From NCBI GenBank assembly GCA_963743945.1, contig CAVURO010000010.1, forward strand, positions 248,001 to 312,000: a stretch of DNA of 64,000 nucleotides, given 5' to 3'. The notes beneath the pieces are model-generated. The model made no database searches and was not told the origin of the DNA. It saw nothing but the letters and a program-made list of their open reading frames with translations. Each line of letters begins with the position of its first letter. Position 1 is the stretch's first letter. Of this stretch, positions 48,672-58,678 are shown piece by piece. The translations under genes and the position numbers were made by a program. The stretch comes from JACOTK01 sp963743945 (GTDB lineage Bacteria; Actinomycetota; Acidimicrobiia; Acidimicrobiales; CADCSY01).

Positions 48672-49559
48672 CTAGATGTCCAGGAACCTGCTTGCGGCCA
48701 CGCCGGCGCCCACAGCCCCGAGCAGTGAACCGATGACGACCATGAACAAACCCGTCGTGAGCACCTGGGAATCGAAGATCGCGAACTGCTCGAAGAGTCG
48801 GGCGTCTCGAATGAAGCGCTGCGCAGGATCCTGTGCGACATAGAGCACGGCAAAAGCGCTGAGCGTCCCGGCAAGTCCCTGGAAGAGCCCTTCCAGCATG
48901 AACGGCACCCGGATGAACCAGTTGGTCGCGCCGACGAGCTTCATGACCTCGATCTCCCGCCTCCGGGCGAAGATGGCCATGCGAATCGTGTTGAAGATCA
49001 GCAGCGATGCCGACATCAACAGCACGAGGGCCAGGCCCAGGATCACCGCCTGGATCACCCGCGACACCTTGAGCAGATCGCGTACAGCCTCCTCGGCGAA
49101 GACCACCTCGCGCACCCCGGGCTCGCGGGTGAAGCGTGCGCCGATGGTCTTGATGATGTCGGGATCCGCCTCCCTCGGCACCACTCGATAGGAAGGCGGG
49201 AGCTTGTCCAGGGTGACGTTCTCGAGGTACTCGGGCTGGTCGGCGAAGTAGAGCTTGAACTGCTTGTACTGCTCCTCCTGGGAGATGTACACCACGCGCT
49301 TGACGTCCTTGCTGGTCTGCAGCTCGTTGCCGATCCGCTGGGACTGCTCAGGGGAGGCATCGCTGTTGAGGAACACCTCGAACTCGACACCGTTCTGCCA
49401 GCGATCGGTCACGTTGTTGACCCCGTAGCGGAGGAGGACGGCGCCGCCGACGAGCGACAGCGACACGGCAACCGTCAGGACCGAGGCCAGGGTGAGCGAA
49501 AGATTCCGACGAACGTTCTGAGCGGTCTCCCGAACGCTGTAACCTAACTTGGTGCTCAT
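48672..49559 (-). CDS. ftsX: Cell division protein FtsX
   Basis: A 295-residue membrane protein that links FtsE to a periplasmic or wall hydrolase. An N-terminal cytoplasmic helix (YSVRETAQNVRRNLSLTLAS) leads into the first membrane helix. A large extracellular loop of about 110 residues lies between helices 1 and 2 (FEVFLNSDASPEQ ...), followed by three more helices. The pattern RRREIEVMKLVGATNWFIRVPF is diagnostic. It begins 2 bp after the ftsE stop, so the two form an operon. Confidence 0.96.
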   Translation of the reverse strand: MSTKLGYSVRETAQNVRRNLSLTLASVLTVAVSLSLVGGAVLLRYGVNNVTDRWQNGVEFEVFLNSDASPEQSQRIGNELQTSKDVKRVVYISQEEQYKQFKLYFADQPEYLENVTLDKLPPSYRVVPREADPDIIKTIGARFTREPGVREVVFAEEAVRDLLKVSRVIQAVILGLALVLLMSASLLIFNTIRMAIFARRREIEVMKLVGATNWFIRVPFMLEGLFQGLAGTLSAFAVLYVAQDPAQRFIRDARLFEQFAIFDSQVLTTGLFMVVIGSLLGAVGAGVAASRFLDI

Positions 49560-49561
49560 GA

Positions 49562-50239
49562 TCAGGAGTACACCCCACGATCCTGGTCGCGCACGATGGA
49601 GCCGTGGGCCAGCTCGATCACCCGCCGGCGCATGGCGTCGACGATGCCCTGATCGTGGGTGGCCATCACCACCGTGGTCCCGGTGCGGTTGATGCGATCG
49701 AGCAGACGCATGATCCCCTCGGAGGTGGCCGGGTCAAGGTTGCCCGTCGGCTCATCGGCCAGGAGGATGAGTGGTCTGTTGACGAACGCCCGGGCGATGG
49801 ACACCCGCTGTTGTTCGCCACCGGACAACTCATGAGGAAATCGCTCACTCTTCTCCGCGAGGCCGACGAGGTCGAGGATGGCGGGAACCTGCGATTCAAC
49901 GACGTGGCGCGGCCGACTGATCACCTCGAGTGCAAAGGCGACGTTCTCATAGACCGTCTTCGACGGCAACAGCTTGAAGTCCTGAAAGACGCATCCGATG
50001 TTCCGCCGAAGAAAAGGCACCTTCCACTTGCTGAGATGCGCGATGTCCTTGCCCGCAACCCAGATACGGCCGATGTCGGGCGACTCCGACTTGTTCAACA
50101 AGCGGATGAACGTGGACTTGCCCGACCCGGAGGGACCCACGAGAAAGAGGAACTCACCCTTTTGGATGTCGACCGAGGCGTCACGAAGCGCGACGACCTC
50201 CTTGCTGTACTTCTTGGTGACGTTCTCGAGCTTGATCAC
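49562..50239 (-). CDS. ftsE: Cell division ATP-binding protein FtsE
   Basis: A 225-residue ABC ATPase. Walker A is VGPSGSGKSTFIRLL, the signature is LSGGEQQRVSIARA and Walker B is ILLADEPTGNLD. Its start is MIKLENVTKKYSKEVVALRD, as in other FtsE proteins. With FtsX it regulates peptidoglycan hydrolysis at the septum. In many actinobacteria prfB lies just upstream; here a GGDEF-EAL gene separates them. Confidence 0.97.
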   Translation of the reverse strand: MIKLENVTKKYSKEVVALRDASVDIQKGEFLFLVGPSGSGKSTFIRLLNKSESPDIGRIWVAGKDIAHLSKWKVPFLRRNIGCVFQDFKLLPSKTVYENVAFALEVISRPRHVVESQVPAILDLVGLAEKSERFPHELSGGEQQRVSIARAFVNRPLILLADEPTGNLDPATSEGIMRLLDRINRTGTTVVMATHDQGIVDAMRRRVIELAHGSIVRDQDRGVYS

Positions 50240-50384
50240 CAGGATCCATTCCCTGAGACGATGATGTCGGTCAGCTGCGCCATGGGCGGGAAACGCCTCT
50301 GTGACGGACCAATTTGGTCTGCTCAGCCTACCAAAGGCATCACTTGGGGTGGCATCGGCGGAAATCGGGCCGTCAAGAATTCCG

Positions 50385-52778
50385 TCAGGTCACCATGCGC
50401 TGCAGCAGCGAGCTCATGGCCAAGGGGGTCAGAGGTCGGTGAAGATGGAAGCCCTGGCCTTCGTCGCAACCCAGCGCCAGCAGCTCGTCGAGTTGGCTCC
50501 GGTTCTCGATCCCCTCGGCGACAACCACCAAGCCCAATTCGTGAGCAAGTTGGACGACCGATGCCACGATGGCACGATCCGCCGGCCTGGTGGTGACGCC
50601 GTCGATGAAACAGCGATCGATCTTCAACTCGGACAAGGGATAGCGGGCCAGATAGGACAGTGATGACCAGCCCTTGCCGAAATCGTCCACCGCAAGTCGG
50701 ACGCCGAGGGCGGCGAGGGCGATGACGCTTTCGAGAACCTCGACGGAATCGTTCATCACGACGCCTTCGGTGATCTCCAGAACCAGGCGCGACGGTGCAA
50801 GTGCCGTCTGGTGGAGAACCCCGAGAACCATGTCGACGCAGCCCGGATCCTCCAGCTGCACCGCCGAGAGGTTCACCCCGATGCGGGGGGCTTGCTCCCC
50901 CATGAACTGTTGCCAACCTCGGGCCTCGAGACACGCCTGGGTCAACACTTCGCGACCCAGGTCCCAGATGAGGCCGGTCTCCTCGGCGAGGGGAATGAAC
51001 TCATCGGGGTCCACGGCGCCGTGAACCGGGTGCTGCCAGCGTGCCAGCGCCTCGACCGAGACAATCGCTCCCGTCGAGAGCGACACCACCGGCTGGTAGG
51101 CAACATGGAGGCCTCCCCCGGTAAGCGCCCTACGCAGCTCGGTTTCGGTCTCCATGCGCCGACGCGCCCTGGCGCGGAGGTCGAGGTCGAACAACTCGAA
51201 GCGCGAGCGGCCCGCCCGCTTCGCGCCGTACATGGCCAGGTCTGCATCACGCAACAGCGTGGTGGCCTCGATCGACGGGGAGTCCTCGTTGGTCGCGACC
51301 CCGATGCTGAACGTGACCACGATGAGCTCCCCCTCGATCGCAAAGGGGGTGGCAAAGCCCTCGAGGATCGCACCCGCCAGGTTCATCGCATTCTCGGCTG
51401 TCGTCCCGTACGACTGGATGGCGAACTCATCGGCTCCGATACGGGCAACCATCCCGTTGGAACCCACCAGGCTGAGCAGACGCGCCGCCACGGCGTCGAG
51501 CAACGAGTCGCCCATCTTGTGACCCAGGCTGTCGTTGATGGTCTTGAAGCGATCGAGGTCGCACACGAGGACAGCGGTCACGCCCTCCCGAAGACGCTCG
51601 TGAAGGCTCTCCAGAAACCAGGCTCGGTTGGGCAGGCCGGTGAGGTGGTCGTGTGACACCTCGTAGGCCAGCCGGTCCTCGAGGCCGCGCGTCTCATCCA
51701 GGTGGCGGGAGGCCTCGAACGCCGCTCCTGCGTGCGCTGCGAGCAGCTCGAGGCACTCGATCTCGGCGGGCAGGATGTGCCGGGCATCCAGCGTGCCTAC
51801 TCTCAACACACCGATCACCTCACCCGCCCGCCACACGGGGACCCCCGCGGCGAGGTGGATGCCCGATTCCGTGCCCTCGTCATCGGTGGTCGTCGCATCC
51901 GAGACGCGATCGATCACCACCGTGTGGCCTCTGGCGTTGACCTCCCCCACCAGGCCCGCCTCGTTCCCACCCGGGTGCTCCACCCGAGCGCTCGGAAGCC
52001 CGACGTGCCCGGCAAGAGACCACGCCCCGGCACCGTCGACCATGAAGAGGTCGACCGCATCGAAGCCGAGCCGGCTCGCTCCGAAGAGCACGGCGTCCAG
52101 GACAGGTCCACCCTGTGCCGTCCCCAGGGAACGACTTGCCTCGGCGGCGATCTTCAGAAGATCCGATCGCCGGTCGGCATCGATGGCCTGGCGCTTCACC
52201 CGTCGCATCTGGCGAGCGGTTCGCTCGGCGAGGATGCCCGTCAGGAGAACCACCAGCGAAAGGGCCCCCAACTGGTATGCCAGCAACTCGAGATCCCCTT
52301 CGTTGCCGGCGTCATCGGCGAGGAGCCGGGCTCCCACGACGAAGGAGCCCCCTGCGCCCAGCGCCGTGATCGCAGCGGCGCGCAGACCGAAATAGGCGGA
52401 AGCCTCGTAGATGGGAATCATCAACATCACCACACCGGGTTGACGACCCTCGTACAGCGCCGTGAGCGTCGCCAGGAGAACCACGATGCCGTCGAGGAAC
52501 ACGGCCCACCTGGCCCCGAGAACCAGGCCCTGGATGCCGCGCACCCCGGCCCGGCTCGACAGCACGTTCGTGGTGACGAGCAGGACCGCAAGGACCACGC
52601 CCGTCCATGCCGGATCCCAGGGTGTCTCCTTGCCGCCGGGAGGAACGAGCAGGATGAAACGTGGCACGATGATGACGAGGGCCAACCATCGAACGAGGCG
52701 AAAGACCCTGGCGGTCTCCTCGAAGTGCTCCTCGTCCGCATGCAACTTCTCTGATGCAGGGTTTCCCTCAGCCGTCAT
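50385..52778 (-). CDS. Membrane GAF-GGDEF-EAL cyclic di-GMP protein (degenerate GGDEF)
   Basis: A 797-residue protein. About five to six membrane segments cover residues 25-205. A GAF-like region follows (residues about 215-365). The cyclase domain has LTGLPNRAWFL and VCDLDRFKTINDSLGH, but the active loop reads IGADEF rather than GGDEF. The EAL domain keeps EALARWQHP, VNLSAVQLE, LEITEGVVM and AVDDFGKGWSSL, then KIDRCFIDGV. It is therefore more likely a phosphodiesterase than a cyclase. It is placed between prfB and ftsE on the same strand. Confidence 0.9.
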   Translation of the reverse strand: MTAEGNPASEKLHADEEHFEETARVFRLVRWLALVIIVPRFILLVPPGGKETPWDPAWTGVVLAVLLVTTNVLSSRAGVRGIQGLVLGARWAVFLDGIVVLLATLTALYEGRQPGVVMLMIPIYEASAYFGLRAAAITALGAGGSFVVGARLLADDAGNEGDLELLAYQLGALSLVVLLTGILAERTARQMRRVKRQAIDADRRSDLLKIAAEASRSLGTAQGGPVLDAVLFGASRLGFDAVDLFMVDGAGAWSLAGHVGLPSARVEHPGGNEAGLVGEVNARGHTVVIDRVSDATTTDDEGTESGIHLAAGVPVWRAGEVIGVLRVGTLDARHILPAEIECLELLAAHAGAAFEASRHLDETRGLEDRLAYEVSHDHLTGLPNRAWFLESLHERLREGVTAVLVCDLDRFKTINDSLGHKMGDSLLDAVAARLLSLVGSNGMVARIGADEFAIQSYGTTAENAMNLAGAILEGFATPFAIEGELIVVTFSIGVATNEDSPSIEATTLLRDADLAMYGAKRAGRSRFELFDLDLRARARRRMETETELRRALTGGGLHVAYQPVVSLSTGAIVSVEALARWQHPVHGAVDPDEFIPLAEETGLIWDLGREVLTQACLEARGWQQFMGEQAPRIGVNLSAVQLEDPGCVDMVLGVLHQTALAPSRLVLEITEGVVMNDSVEVLESVIALAALGVRLAVDDFGKGWSSLSYLARYPLSELKIDRCFIDGVTTRPADRAIVASVVQLAHELGLVVVAEGIENRSQLDELLALGCDEGQGFHLHRPLTPLAMSSLLQRMVT

Positions 52779-52874
52779 CGGCTGAACCGTTCACAAGCGA
52801 TGCCCGTATCGAAACCGTACAGCGCAACGGCATGGGCAAGAGGCTAGCCCCTCGGCGTTGCCAAAAGGCTCCCT

Positions 52875-53987
52875 TTACGAACTGACGCCCTGGGCTCGTT
52901 CCCAACGTAGAAACGCTTCCATGAACCCGCCGATTTGACCGTCGAGCACCCCGTCGACGCTGCCGGTTTCATGATTGGTGCGAAGGTCCTTGACCAATTG
53001 ATAGGGGGCCTGCACGTACGAGCGGATCTGGTTGCCCATGGCAGCCTGCGACGCCGTCCCCGAGATGGCCGCCATGTCGGCCACACGCTGTGCCCGTTGG
53101 AGATCAACCAGCTTGGCAGCCAGGATCTGCATGGCCCTCGCCTTGTTCTGATGCTGACTTCGCTCGTTCTGACACGAGACGACAACACCGGAAGGATTGT
53201 GCGTAATGCGAACGGCGGAGTCGGTCACGTTGACGTGCTGACCCCCGGCGCCCGATGACCGATAGGTATCGATGCGAAGGTCCTTTTCATCGATCTCCAC
53301 CTCTTCGGACGCATCCTCGATAAAGGGAGTGACGTCGAGGGAGGCAAAGCTGGTCTGTCGCCGCGATGCCGCGTCAAAGGGTGAGATCCTGACGAGCCGA
53401 TGCACCCCTTGTTCGCCTCGGAGCCATCCGTAGGCAAATCGACCCTTCACCATGAAAGTGGCTGAAAGAAGGCCGGCCTCTTTGCCTGCGGAGACTTCGT
53501 CAATCTCCGTTGCGAAACCTCTGGTCTCCGCCCAGCGCAAATACATGCGAAGCATCATCTCGGCCCAGTCCTGAGCGTCGGTGCCACCCTCCCCGGCATG
53601 AATTTCGCAGATGGCATCAGATTCGTCATGCTCGCCGGCAAAGAGCGATCGAAGCTCGAGGTCGTCGAGTTTGATCGAAAGCACGACGATGCCGCCTTCG
53701 ATCTCTTCCTCGAACGAATCATCCCCCTCTTCCCGAGCCAACTCGTACAGCGTCTCGATGTCTCCCAGGTCGGCCATCAGGCCGTCGACGATCGCGAGGT
53801 CATCACGGACATTCGCAAGCTCCGAGGTCACCCGCCTTGCCTCATCCTGGTCATCCCAAAGATCCGGACGCGATGCAGCGTGCTCCAATTCGACGAATCG
53901 CTCCCGCTGAACATCGATGCGCAGGTAGTGCTCGGCCTCTCCGATTCGCTTCTGGAGCCCGGCGATCTCATCGGTGAGGTCCCTCAC
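52875..53987 (-). CDS. prfB: Peptide chain release factor 2
   Basis: A 370-residue RF2. The stop-codon recognition tripeptide SPF is present (RLVRISPFDAASRRQ) and the catalytic loop is SSGAGGQHVNVTDSAVR. The whole protein is in one frame, so there is no programmed frameshift of the E. coli kind. It begins with GTG at 53987. The ftsE and ftsX genes follow in the same direction after a c-di-GMP gene. Confidence 0.97.
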   Translation of the reverse strand: MRDLTDEIAGLQKRIGEAEHYLRIDVQRERFVELEHAASRPDLWDDQDEARRVTSELANVRDDLAIVDGLMADLGDIETLYELAREEGDDSFEEEIEGGIVVLSIKLDDLELRSLFAGEHDESDAICEIHAGEGGTDAQDWAEMMLRMYLRWAETRGFATEIDEVSAGKEAGLLSATFMVKGRFAYGWLRGEQGVHRLVRISPFDAASRRQTSFASLDVTPFIEDASEEVEIDEKDLRIDTYRSSGAGGQHVNVTDSAVRITHNPSGVVVSCQNERSQHQNKARAMQILAAKLVDLQRAQRVADMAAISGTASQAAMGNQIRSYVQAPYQLVKDLRTNHETGSVDGVLDGQIGGFMEAFLRWERAQGVSS

Positions 53988-54083
53988 GACACGCGCCCGG
54001 CATGCGCCGTCTGCGTCGGAGTTGACGACCGGGCACAGCGAAAACCCACGACATGGAGGTCGCTCATCGGGGATCGCGGCATG

Positions 54084-56810
54084 TCAGGTCTGATTGCCAT
54101 GGCAGAGCTTGAACTTCTTGCCACTCCCGCACCAGCACGGGTCATTGCGACCGAGCTTCTCTTCGGCAGACTTCACCACCGGCCGGTTCACCGGCGGTTC
54201 CTCGTTCTCCTGGAGTATCGCGAGAGGCTCGCCGGTTGCCTCCGCCTCGGCCACCGCTGCGGCCTGGAGCCCACCAGAGCCCTGCACCGGATCCTCCGGG
54301 GCGCTGTAGGTCAGGCCGCTCACCTCCTCAACCGGTTCCTCGGCCGGGAGAACCTCGAGGTGCATGACGTACTTCACGTAGGAATCGGTGACGACGCTCA
54401 TCATCGCGGCGAACATCGCATAGCCCTCACGCTGCCATTCGACCAGCGGATCCTTCTGGCCCATCGCTCGAAGGTGAATGCCCTCCTGCAGATAGTCCAT
54501 GTCGTACAGGTGCTCGCGCCAATTCGCGTCGATGACCCGAAGCATCACCTGACGCTCGATGTCGCGCATCGTCTCGGCGCCGATCGTCGCCTCACGCAGC
54601 TCGAACTGTTCGATGGCCTCGGTTGTGAAAGCCTCGACGATGGCATCGACATCGCCGATGTGGGCGAACTCCTCCGGCGTGTGTCGCGTCGGGAAGTACT
54701 CGTTCACCTCCGCGATGAGACCCTCGAGATCCCAGTCCTCCGGCAGGTCGGCGACACAGGCATTGCGAACGACCCCTTCGAGTGTCTCCTCGAGGCTCGA
54801 GATGGTCTCGTCGCGGAGATCACCGCCCTCGAGCACCTGGTTCCGCCGTTGGTAGATCACCTTGCGTTGCTCGTTCATGACTTCGTCGTACTTGAGCACG
54901 TTCTTGCGAATCTCGGCGTTCCGGGCCTCGACGGTGCTCTGTGCACGCTCGATGGCACGGTTGACCATCTTCGCCTCGATCGGGACGTCATCGGGCAGGG
55001 TCTTGCCCATCACCCAACTCATGGCGCCGGTGGCGAAGAGGCGCATGAGCTCGTCTTCGAGCGAGAGGTAGAAACGGCTCTCACCGGGATCGCCCTGACG
55101 CCCGGAACGGCCCCGAAGCTGATTGTCGATGCGGCGACTCTCATGACGCTCGGTTCCGAGCACGTACAACCCGCCGAGCTCACGAATCCTGTCACCCTCG
55201 GCGCGGCATTCCCGCTGAGCTGCCTCGAGCAGCTTGGCGTACAGCGCCTGGCCCTCCTCGGTCTCCGGGTCCATGCCCTGGGCGGCAAGCTCACGAGCGG
55301 CCAGACCCTCGGGGTTGCCGCCGAGCAGGATGTCGACGCCTCGACCGGCCATGTTCGTGGCGACCGTGACACCCTGGAGTCGACCGGCCTGGGTCACGAT
55401 CTCCGCCTCACGCGTGTGCTGTTTCGCATTGAGCACCTCGTGCTGCACGCCACGACGGGTCAGGTACCGTGACAGGCGCTCGGACTTCTCGACCGAGACG
55501 GTTCCGACCAGGACGGGCTGGCCACGGTCGTGGTGCTCGACGATGTCCTCCACCACCGCATTGAACTTGGCGTCCTCGGTCATGTAGATCAGGTCACCGT
55601 TGTCGATACGGGCAAGCGGCTTGTTGGTGGGGATGGGCACGACCGGCAGGTTGTAGGTACTCGAGAACTCGGCTGCCTCGGTCTGAGCGGTACCGGTCAT
55701 GCCCGCGAGCTTGTCGTACAGGCGGAAGTAGTTCTGCAGCGTGATCGTGGCGAGGGTTTGGTTCTCCTCCTTGATCCTGACGCCCTCCTTGGCCTCCACT
55801 GCCTGATGCAGCCCCTCGGACCAACGGCGTCCTTCGAGGATGCGCCCGGTGAACTCGTCGACGATCTTGACCTCGCCATCGGCGATCAGATAATCACGGT
55901 CACGCTTGTAGAGCTCCTTGGCGCGAAGCGCTGCCTGAAGTTGGTGCACCAGGTTCTGCGAAAGCTCGTCGTAGAGGTTCTCGACCCCGAGCGCCTGCTC
56001 CACCTTGGCGATGCCCGAGTCGAGCGGCGCGACATGGCGCTTCTCCTCGTCGACGTCGTAGTCCACGTCACGCTCGAGACCTCGGACCAGACCGGCGAAC
56101 GTGTAGTACATCTGTGCCGCGTCCGCCAACCGTCCGCTGATGATCAGTGGCGTGCGTGCTTCGTCGATGAGGATCGAATCGACCTCGTCGACGATCGCGA
56201 AACCGTGTCCACGCTGGACCTTGGCGTCGAGCGTCAGGGCCATGTTGTCACGGAGATAGTCGAAACCGAACTCGTTGTTGATGCCGTACGTGACGTCACA
56301 CGCATAGGCGGCACGCTTCTCGTCGGAACCGGTGATCTCGGGGACGACGAGCCCGACGCTGAGCCCGAGTCGGCGATGGATCTGTCCCATCCATGCAGCG
56401 TCGCGCTTCGCGAGGTAGTCGTTGACGGTGATGAGGTGGACGCCCTTGCCGGCCAAGCCGTTCAGGTAGGCCGGGAGCGTGGAGACCAGGGTCTTGCCCT
56501 CACCGGTCTTCATCTCCGCGATCCAACCGAGATGAAGCGCCGCCCCACCCATGAGCTGGACGTCGTAGTGCCGCTGGCCGATGGTCCGATGCGCCGCCTC
56601 TCGCGTCACCGCGAAGGCCTCGATCAACAGGTCGTCAAGACTCTCACCGTTGTCCAGCCGTTGACGGAACTCACCGGTCTTGGCGCCCAGAGCCTCATCG
56701 GAGAGCGCGACCATCTCCCGTTCGAGCTCATTGATCTCGGGGACGAGGCCGGCGACCGCCTTGACCCGACGGCCCTCCCCAACACGCAAGATTCGATCCA
56801 GAACTCCCAC
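54084..56810 (-). CDS. secA: Protein translocase motor SecA
   Basis: A 908-residue ATPase that drives preprotein through SecYEG. The nucleotide-binding motifs are MKTGEGKTLVSTLPAYL and DEVDSILIDEARTPLIISG, and NMAGRGVDILLGG lies in the second NBD. The C-terminal zinc motif is NDPCWCGSGKKFKLCHG, which binds SecB or phospholipids. The length fits SecA1-type proteins. It has its own upstream region of about 110 bp after the response regulator. Confidence 0.98.
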   Translation of the reverse strand: MGVLDRILRVGEGRRVKAVAGLVPEINELEREMVALSDEALGAKTGEFRQRLDNGESLDDLLIEAFAVTREAAHRTIGQRHYDVQLMGGAALHLGWIAEMKTGEGKTLVSTLPAYLNGLAGKGVHLITVNDYLAKRDAAWMGQIHRRLGLSVGLVVPEITGSDEKRAAYACDVTYGINNEFGFDYLRDNMALTLDAKVQRGHGFAIVDEVDSILIDEARTPLIISGRLADAAQMYYTFAGLVRGLERDVDYDVDEEKRHVAPLDSGIAKVEQALGVENLYDELSQNLVHQLQAALRAKELYKRDRDYLIADGEVKIVDEFTGRILEGRRWSEGLHQAVEAKEGVRIKEENQTLATITLQNYFRLYDKLAGMTGTAQTEAAEFSSTYNLPVVPIPTNKPLARIDNGDLIYMTEDAKFNAVVEDIVEHHDRGQPVLVGTVSVEKSERLSRYLTRRGVQHEVLNAKQHTREAEIVTQAGRLQGVTVATNMAGRGVDILLGGNPEGLAARELAAQGMDPETEEGQALYAKLLEAAQRECRAEGDRIRELGGLYVLGTERHESRRIDNQLRGRSGRQGDPGESRFYLSLEDELMRLFATGAMSWVMGKTLPDDVPIEAKMVNRAIERAQSTVEARNAEIRKNVLKYDEVMNEQRKVIYQRRNQVLEGGDLRDETISSLEETLEGVVRNACVADLPEDWDLEGLIAEVNEYFPTRHTPEEFAHIGDVDAIVEAFTTEAIEQFELREATIGAETMRDIERQVMLRVIDANWREHLYDMDYLQEGIHLRAMGQKDPLVEWQREGYAMFAAMMSVVTDSYVKYVMHLEVLPAEEPVEEVSGLTYSAPEDPVQGSGGLQAAAVAEAEATGEPLAILQENEEPPVNRPVVKSAEEKLGRNDPCWCGSGKKFKLCHGNQT

Positions 56811-56921
56811 GGTGGGGCAGTCTACCGGGGAACCCGGCCGGTCCCGAGCAGGTTCACGAACGCACCGCGGACCCGGTGCGACGAAAGCAGAGGAAGGAGC
56901 TCTCGGGCCTCGACCTCACCC

Positions 56922-57632
56922 TCAGGCCTCGACCTCGAGCAGCTTCTCCCGCAGCGCGAACATCACCGCTTCGGTTCGCGAGTGCAGGTGCAGCTTCTCG
57001 AGGATGTTGCGAACGTGGTTCTTGGCCGTGTTCTGCGTGATCCCCAGGAGGTCACCGATCTCACGGTTGGTGCAACCCCGAGCGACGAGCTTCAGAACAT
57101 CGAGCTCGCGTTCGGTCAATCGGGGGCGCTCCGGCGACCATCCGTCGGCTTCCCGGGACAGACTCGCAAACTCGACGATCAACTTCGATGCCATCGAAGG
57201 CGTGATCAGCGTCTGGCCGTCCATGAGGGCGTTGACCGCATCGGCGACCTCGCCGATGGAGATCTCCTTGAGAAGATAGCCATGCGCCCCTGCCTTGATG
57301 GCCCTGAACAGGTCATCCTCCTCATCACTCACGGTCAGCATCAGCACTCGGGTCGTCGGCGCACATTCGCCGATCCGTCGAGCCGCCTCGATACCGTCCA
57401 TCCTCGGCATGCGAACATCCATCAGGACGACATCGGGCATCAGCTCCTGGGTCAGGCGCACCGCAGCCTCGCCGTCACCGGCTTCACCCACGACCTCGAT
57501 CTCGCTCTCGCTCTCGAGTACGAGGACCAGGCCTCGGCGGAACAGCTCGTGGTCGTCGACGATCAGGACCCTGATCGGCTCGCCCCCGCCTGCACCGGTG
57601 GTCTCATCATCGGGGAGATGATTGTCGCCCAT
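56922..57632 (-). CDS. NarL/LuxR-type response regulator
   Basis: A 236-residue two-domain regulator. The receiver domain has VLIVDDHELFRRGL with the phosphoacceptor Asp in VVLMDVRMPRMDG and the lysine in GYLLKEI. The C-terminal LuxR-type HTH is LTERELDVLKLVARGCTNRE followed by ITQNTAKNHVRNIL. No histidine kinase gene is in the window, so its partner is unlinked. It begins 5 bp after the HPF stop and may share a transcript with it. Confidence 0.94.
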   Translation of the reverse strand: MGDNHLPDDETTGAGGGEPIRVLIVDDHELFRRGLVLVLESESEIEVVGEAGDGEAAVRLTQELMPDVVLMDVRMPRMDGIEAARRIGECAPTTRVLMLTVSDEEDDLFRAIKAGAHGYLLKEISIGEVADAVNALMDGQTLITPSMASKLIVEFASLSREADGWSPERPRLTERELDVLKLVARGCTNREIGDLLGITQNTAKNHVRNILEKLHLHSRTEAVMFALREKLLEVEA

Positions 57633-57637
57633 TCTCG

Positions 57638-58252
57638 TCAGCCCGCCTCATCGATAAGTCCCACAGTGCCGTCGTGGCGCATGTACACCACGGCGGCTCG
57701 GCCAGTTGCGACATTCGAGAAGAAGTAGAAACCGTGTCCCAAAAGTTCCATCTTCTCGGCTGCCTCATCTGGTGTCATCGGCTCCATGGAGAAGGACTTG
57801 ACCTTTACGATGACCGAGCCCGGCTCTTCGACTTGGATCGCACCGTCGTCGTGGCCATCCTGGAGCGCCTCGAAGCGATCGGTCGGCCCCGCCGACAGGT
57901 CGGGAAGAACCGGCTCGCCGGCAAGGACGGTCTCCCTGGGACGCGCATGAGCCCGGGCCACCAGCTTGGTCTTGACCTTGTGCAGCTGGTGCTCGAGCTT
58001 GGCCACGACGCCGTCGATCGCCGCGAAGGGGTCGCCGGCAGCGACCTTCGCCCGGAGGTGGTGCCCATGACCCTCAACCGTCGCCTCACAGATGTCCTTC
58101 TCGGCAATACGAGGATTTCGCTCTTCGAAAAAGTGCACCTCCGCCCGTTCGATCCCGTCGAGGAAACGGCTGAGACGGCCGATCTTCTCCTCGGTCGTCG
58201 AACGCAAAGACTCGGTCAGCTCGATGTTGCGGCTGCTCACGGTGATATCCAC
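57638..58252 (-). CDS. hpf: Long-form ribosome hibernation promoting factor
   Basis: A 204-residue HPF. The N-terminal ribosome-binding domain starts DITVSSRNIELTESLRS and has EATVEGHGHHLRAKVAAGDP. A linker of about 50 residues leads to the C-terminal dimerisation domain with KVKSFSMEPMTPDEAAEKME and GHGFYFF. The GTG at 58252 has GAGGAGG 5 bases upstream. It makes inactive 100S ribosomes in stationary phase. The NarL-type regulator gene follows directly. Confidence 0.93.
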   Translation of the reverse strand: MDITVSSRNIELTESLRSTTEEKIGRLSRFLDGIERAEVHFFEERNPRIAEKDICEATVEGHGHHLRAKVAAGDPFAAIDGVVAKLEHQLHKVKTKLVARAHARPRETVLAGEPVLPDLSAGPTDRFEALQDGHDDGAIQVEEPGSVIVKVKSFSMEPMTPDEAAEKMELLGHGFYFFSNVATGRAAVVYMRHDGTVGLIDEAG

Positions 58253-58678
58253 ACGTCCTCCTCGGGTTGGTTCCTTGGTACGGGCTCTGGTGACATCATC
58301 GACCGGTGTGGGCGTTCTCCGTAGCGGGATGGGCCACCATGAACAGGTGTTGCGTACGGCTGACCTGGTCTTTGACCCCACACTCGCCTGCAGAGGAGGT
58401 GGCACGAGACAGCTCGGCGGTCATAGGGACGACCCGGCAACGCTGCAACCTCGCACGATTCCTTCTCGCACCCAAGCCGCCAATCGGCCTGTGGTGCGGC
58501 AGGGCTTACTTCTAAGCCGCACCATGCTCGGCGACCATGGGTCGCCTTACGTGGGTCGTTTCGCCTGCGACTGGCATCGACTTGCAACCACAGACCCGTA
58601 CGCAACATGACCAATGGTAGGCCATTCCTCGCCGGTCTGTTGACCCGAAAGGCCAACACCCCTGGAACGTGGCGCCCC
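58253..58678. other. Intergenic region between comF and hpf, no gene seen
   Basis: About 425 bp without a convincing gene on either strand. Open frames here lack domain or codon support. It must hold the hpf promoter. No RNA gene was recognised. Confidence 0.55.

Noticed and set aside
53900..53987. Programmed frameshift in prfB
   Set aside because: The whole RF2 is in one frame with no early in-frame TGA.
53598..55472. 624-residue plus-strand frame opposite prfB and secA
   Set aside because: Antisense to two certain genes; no recognisable domain.
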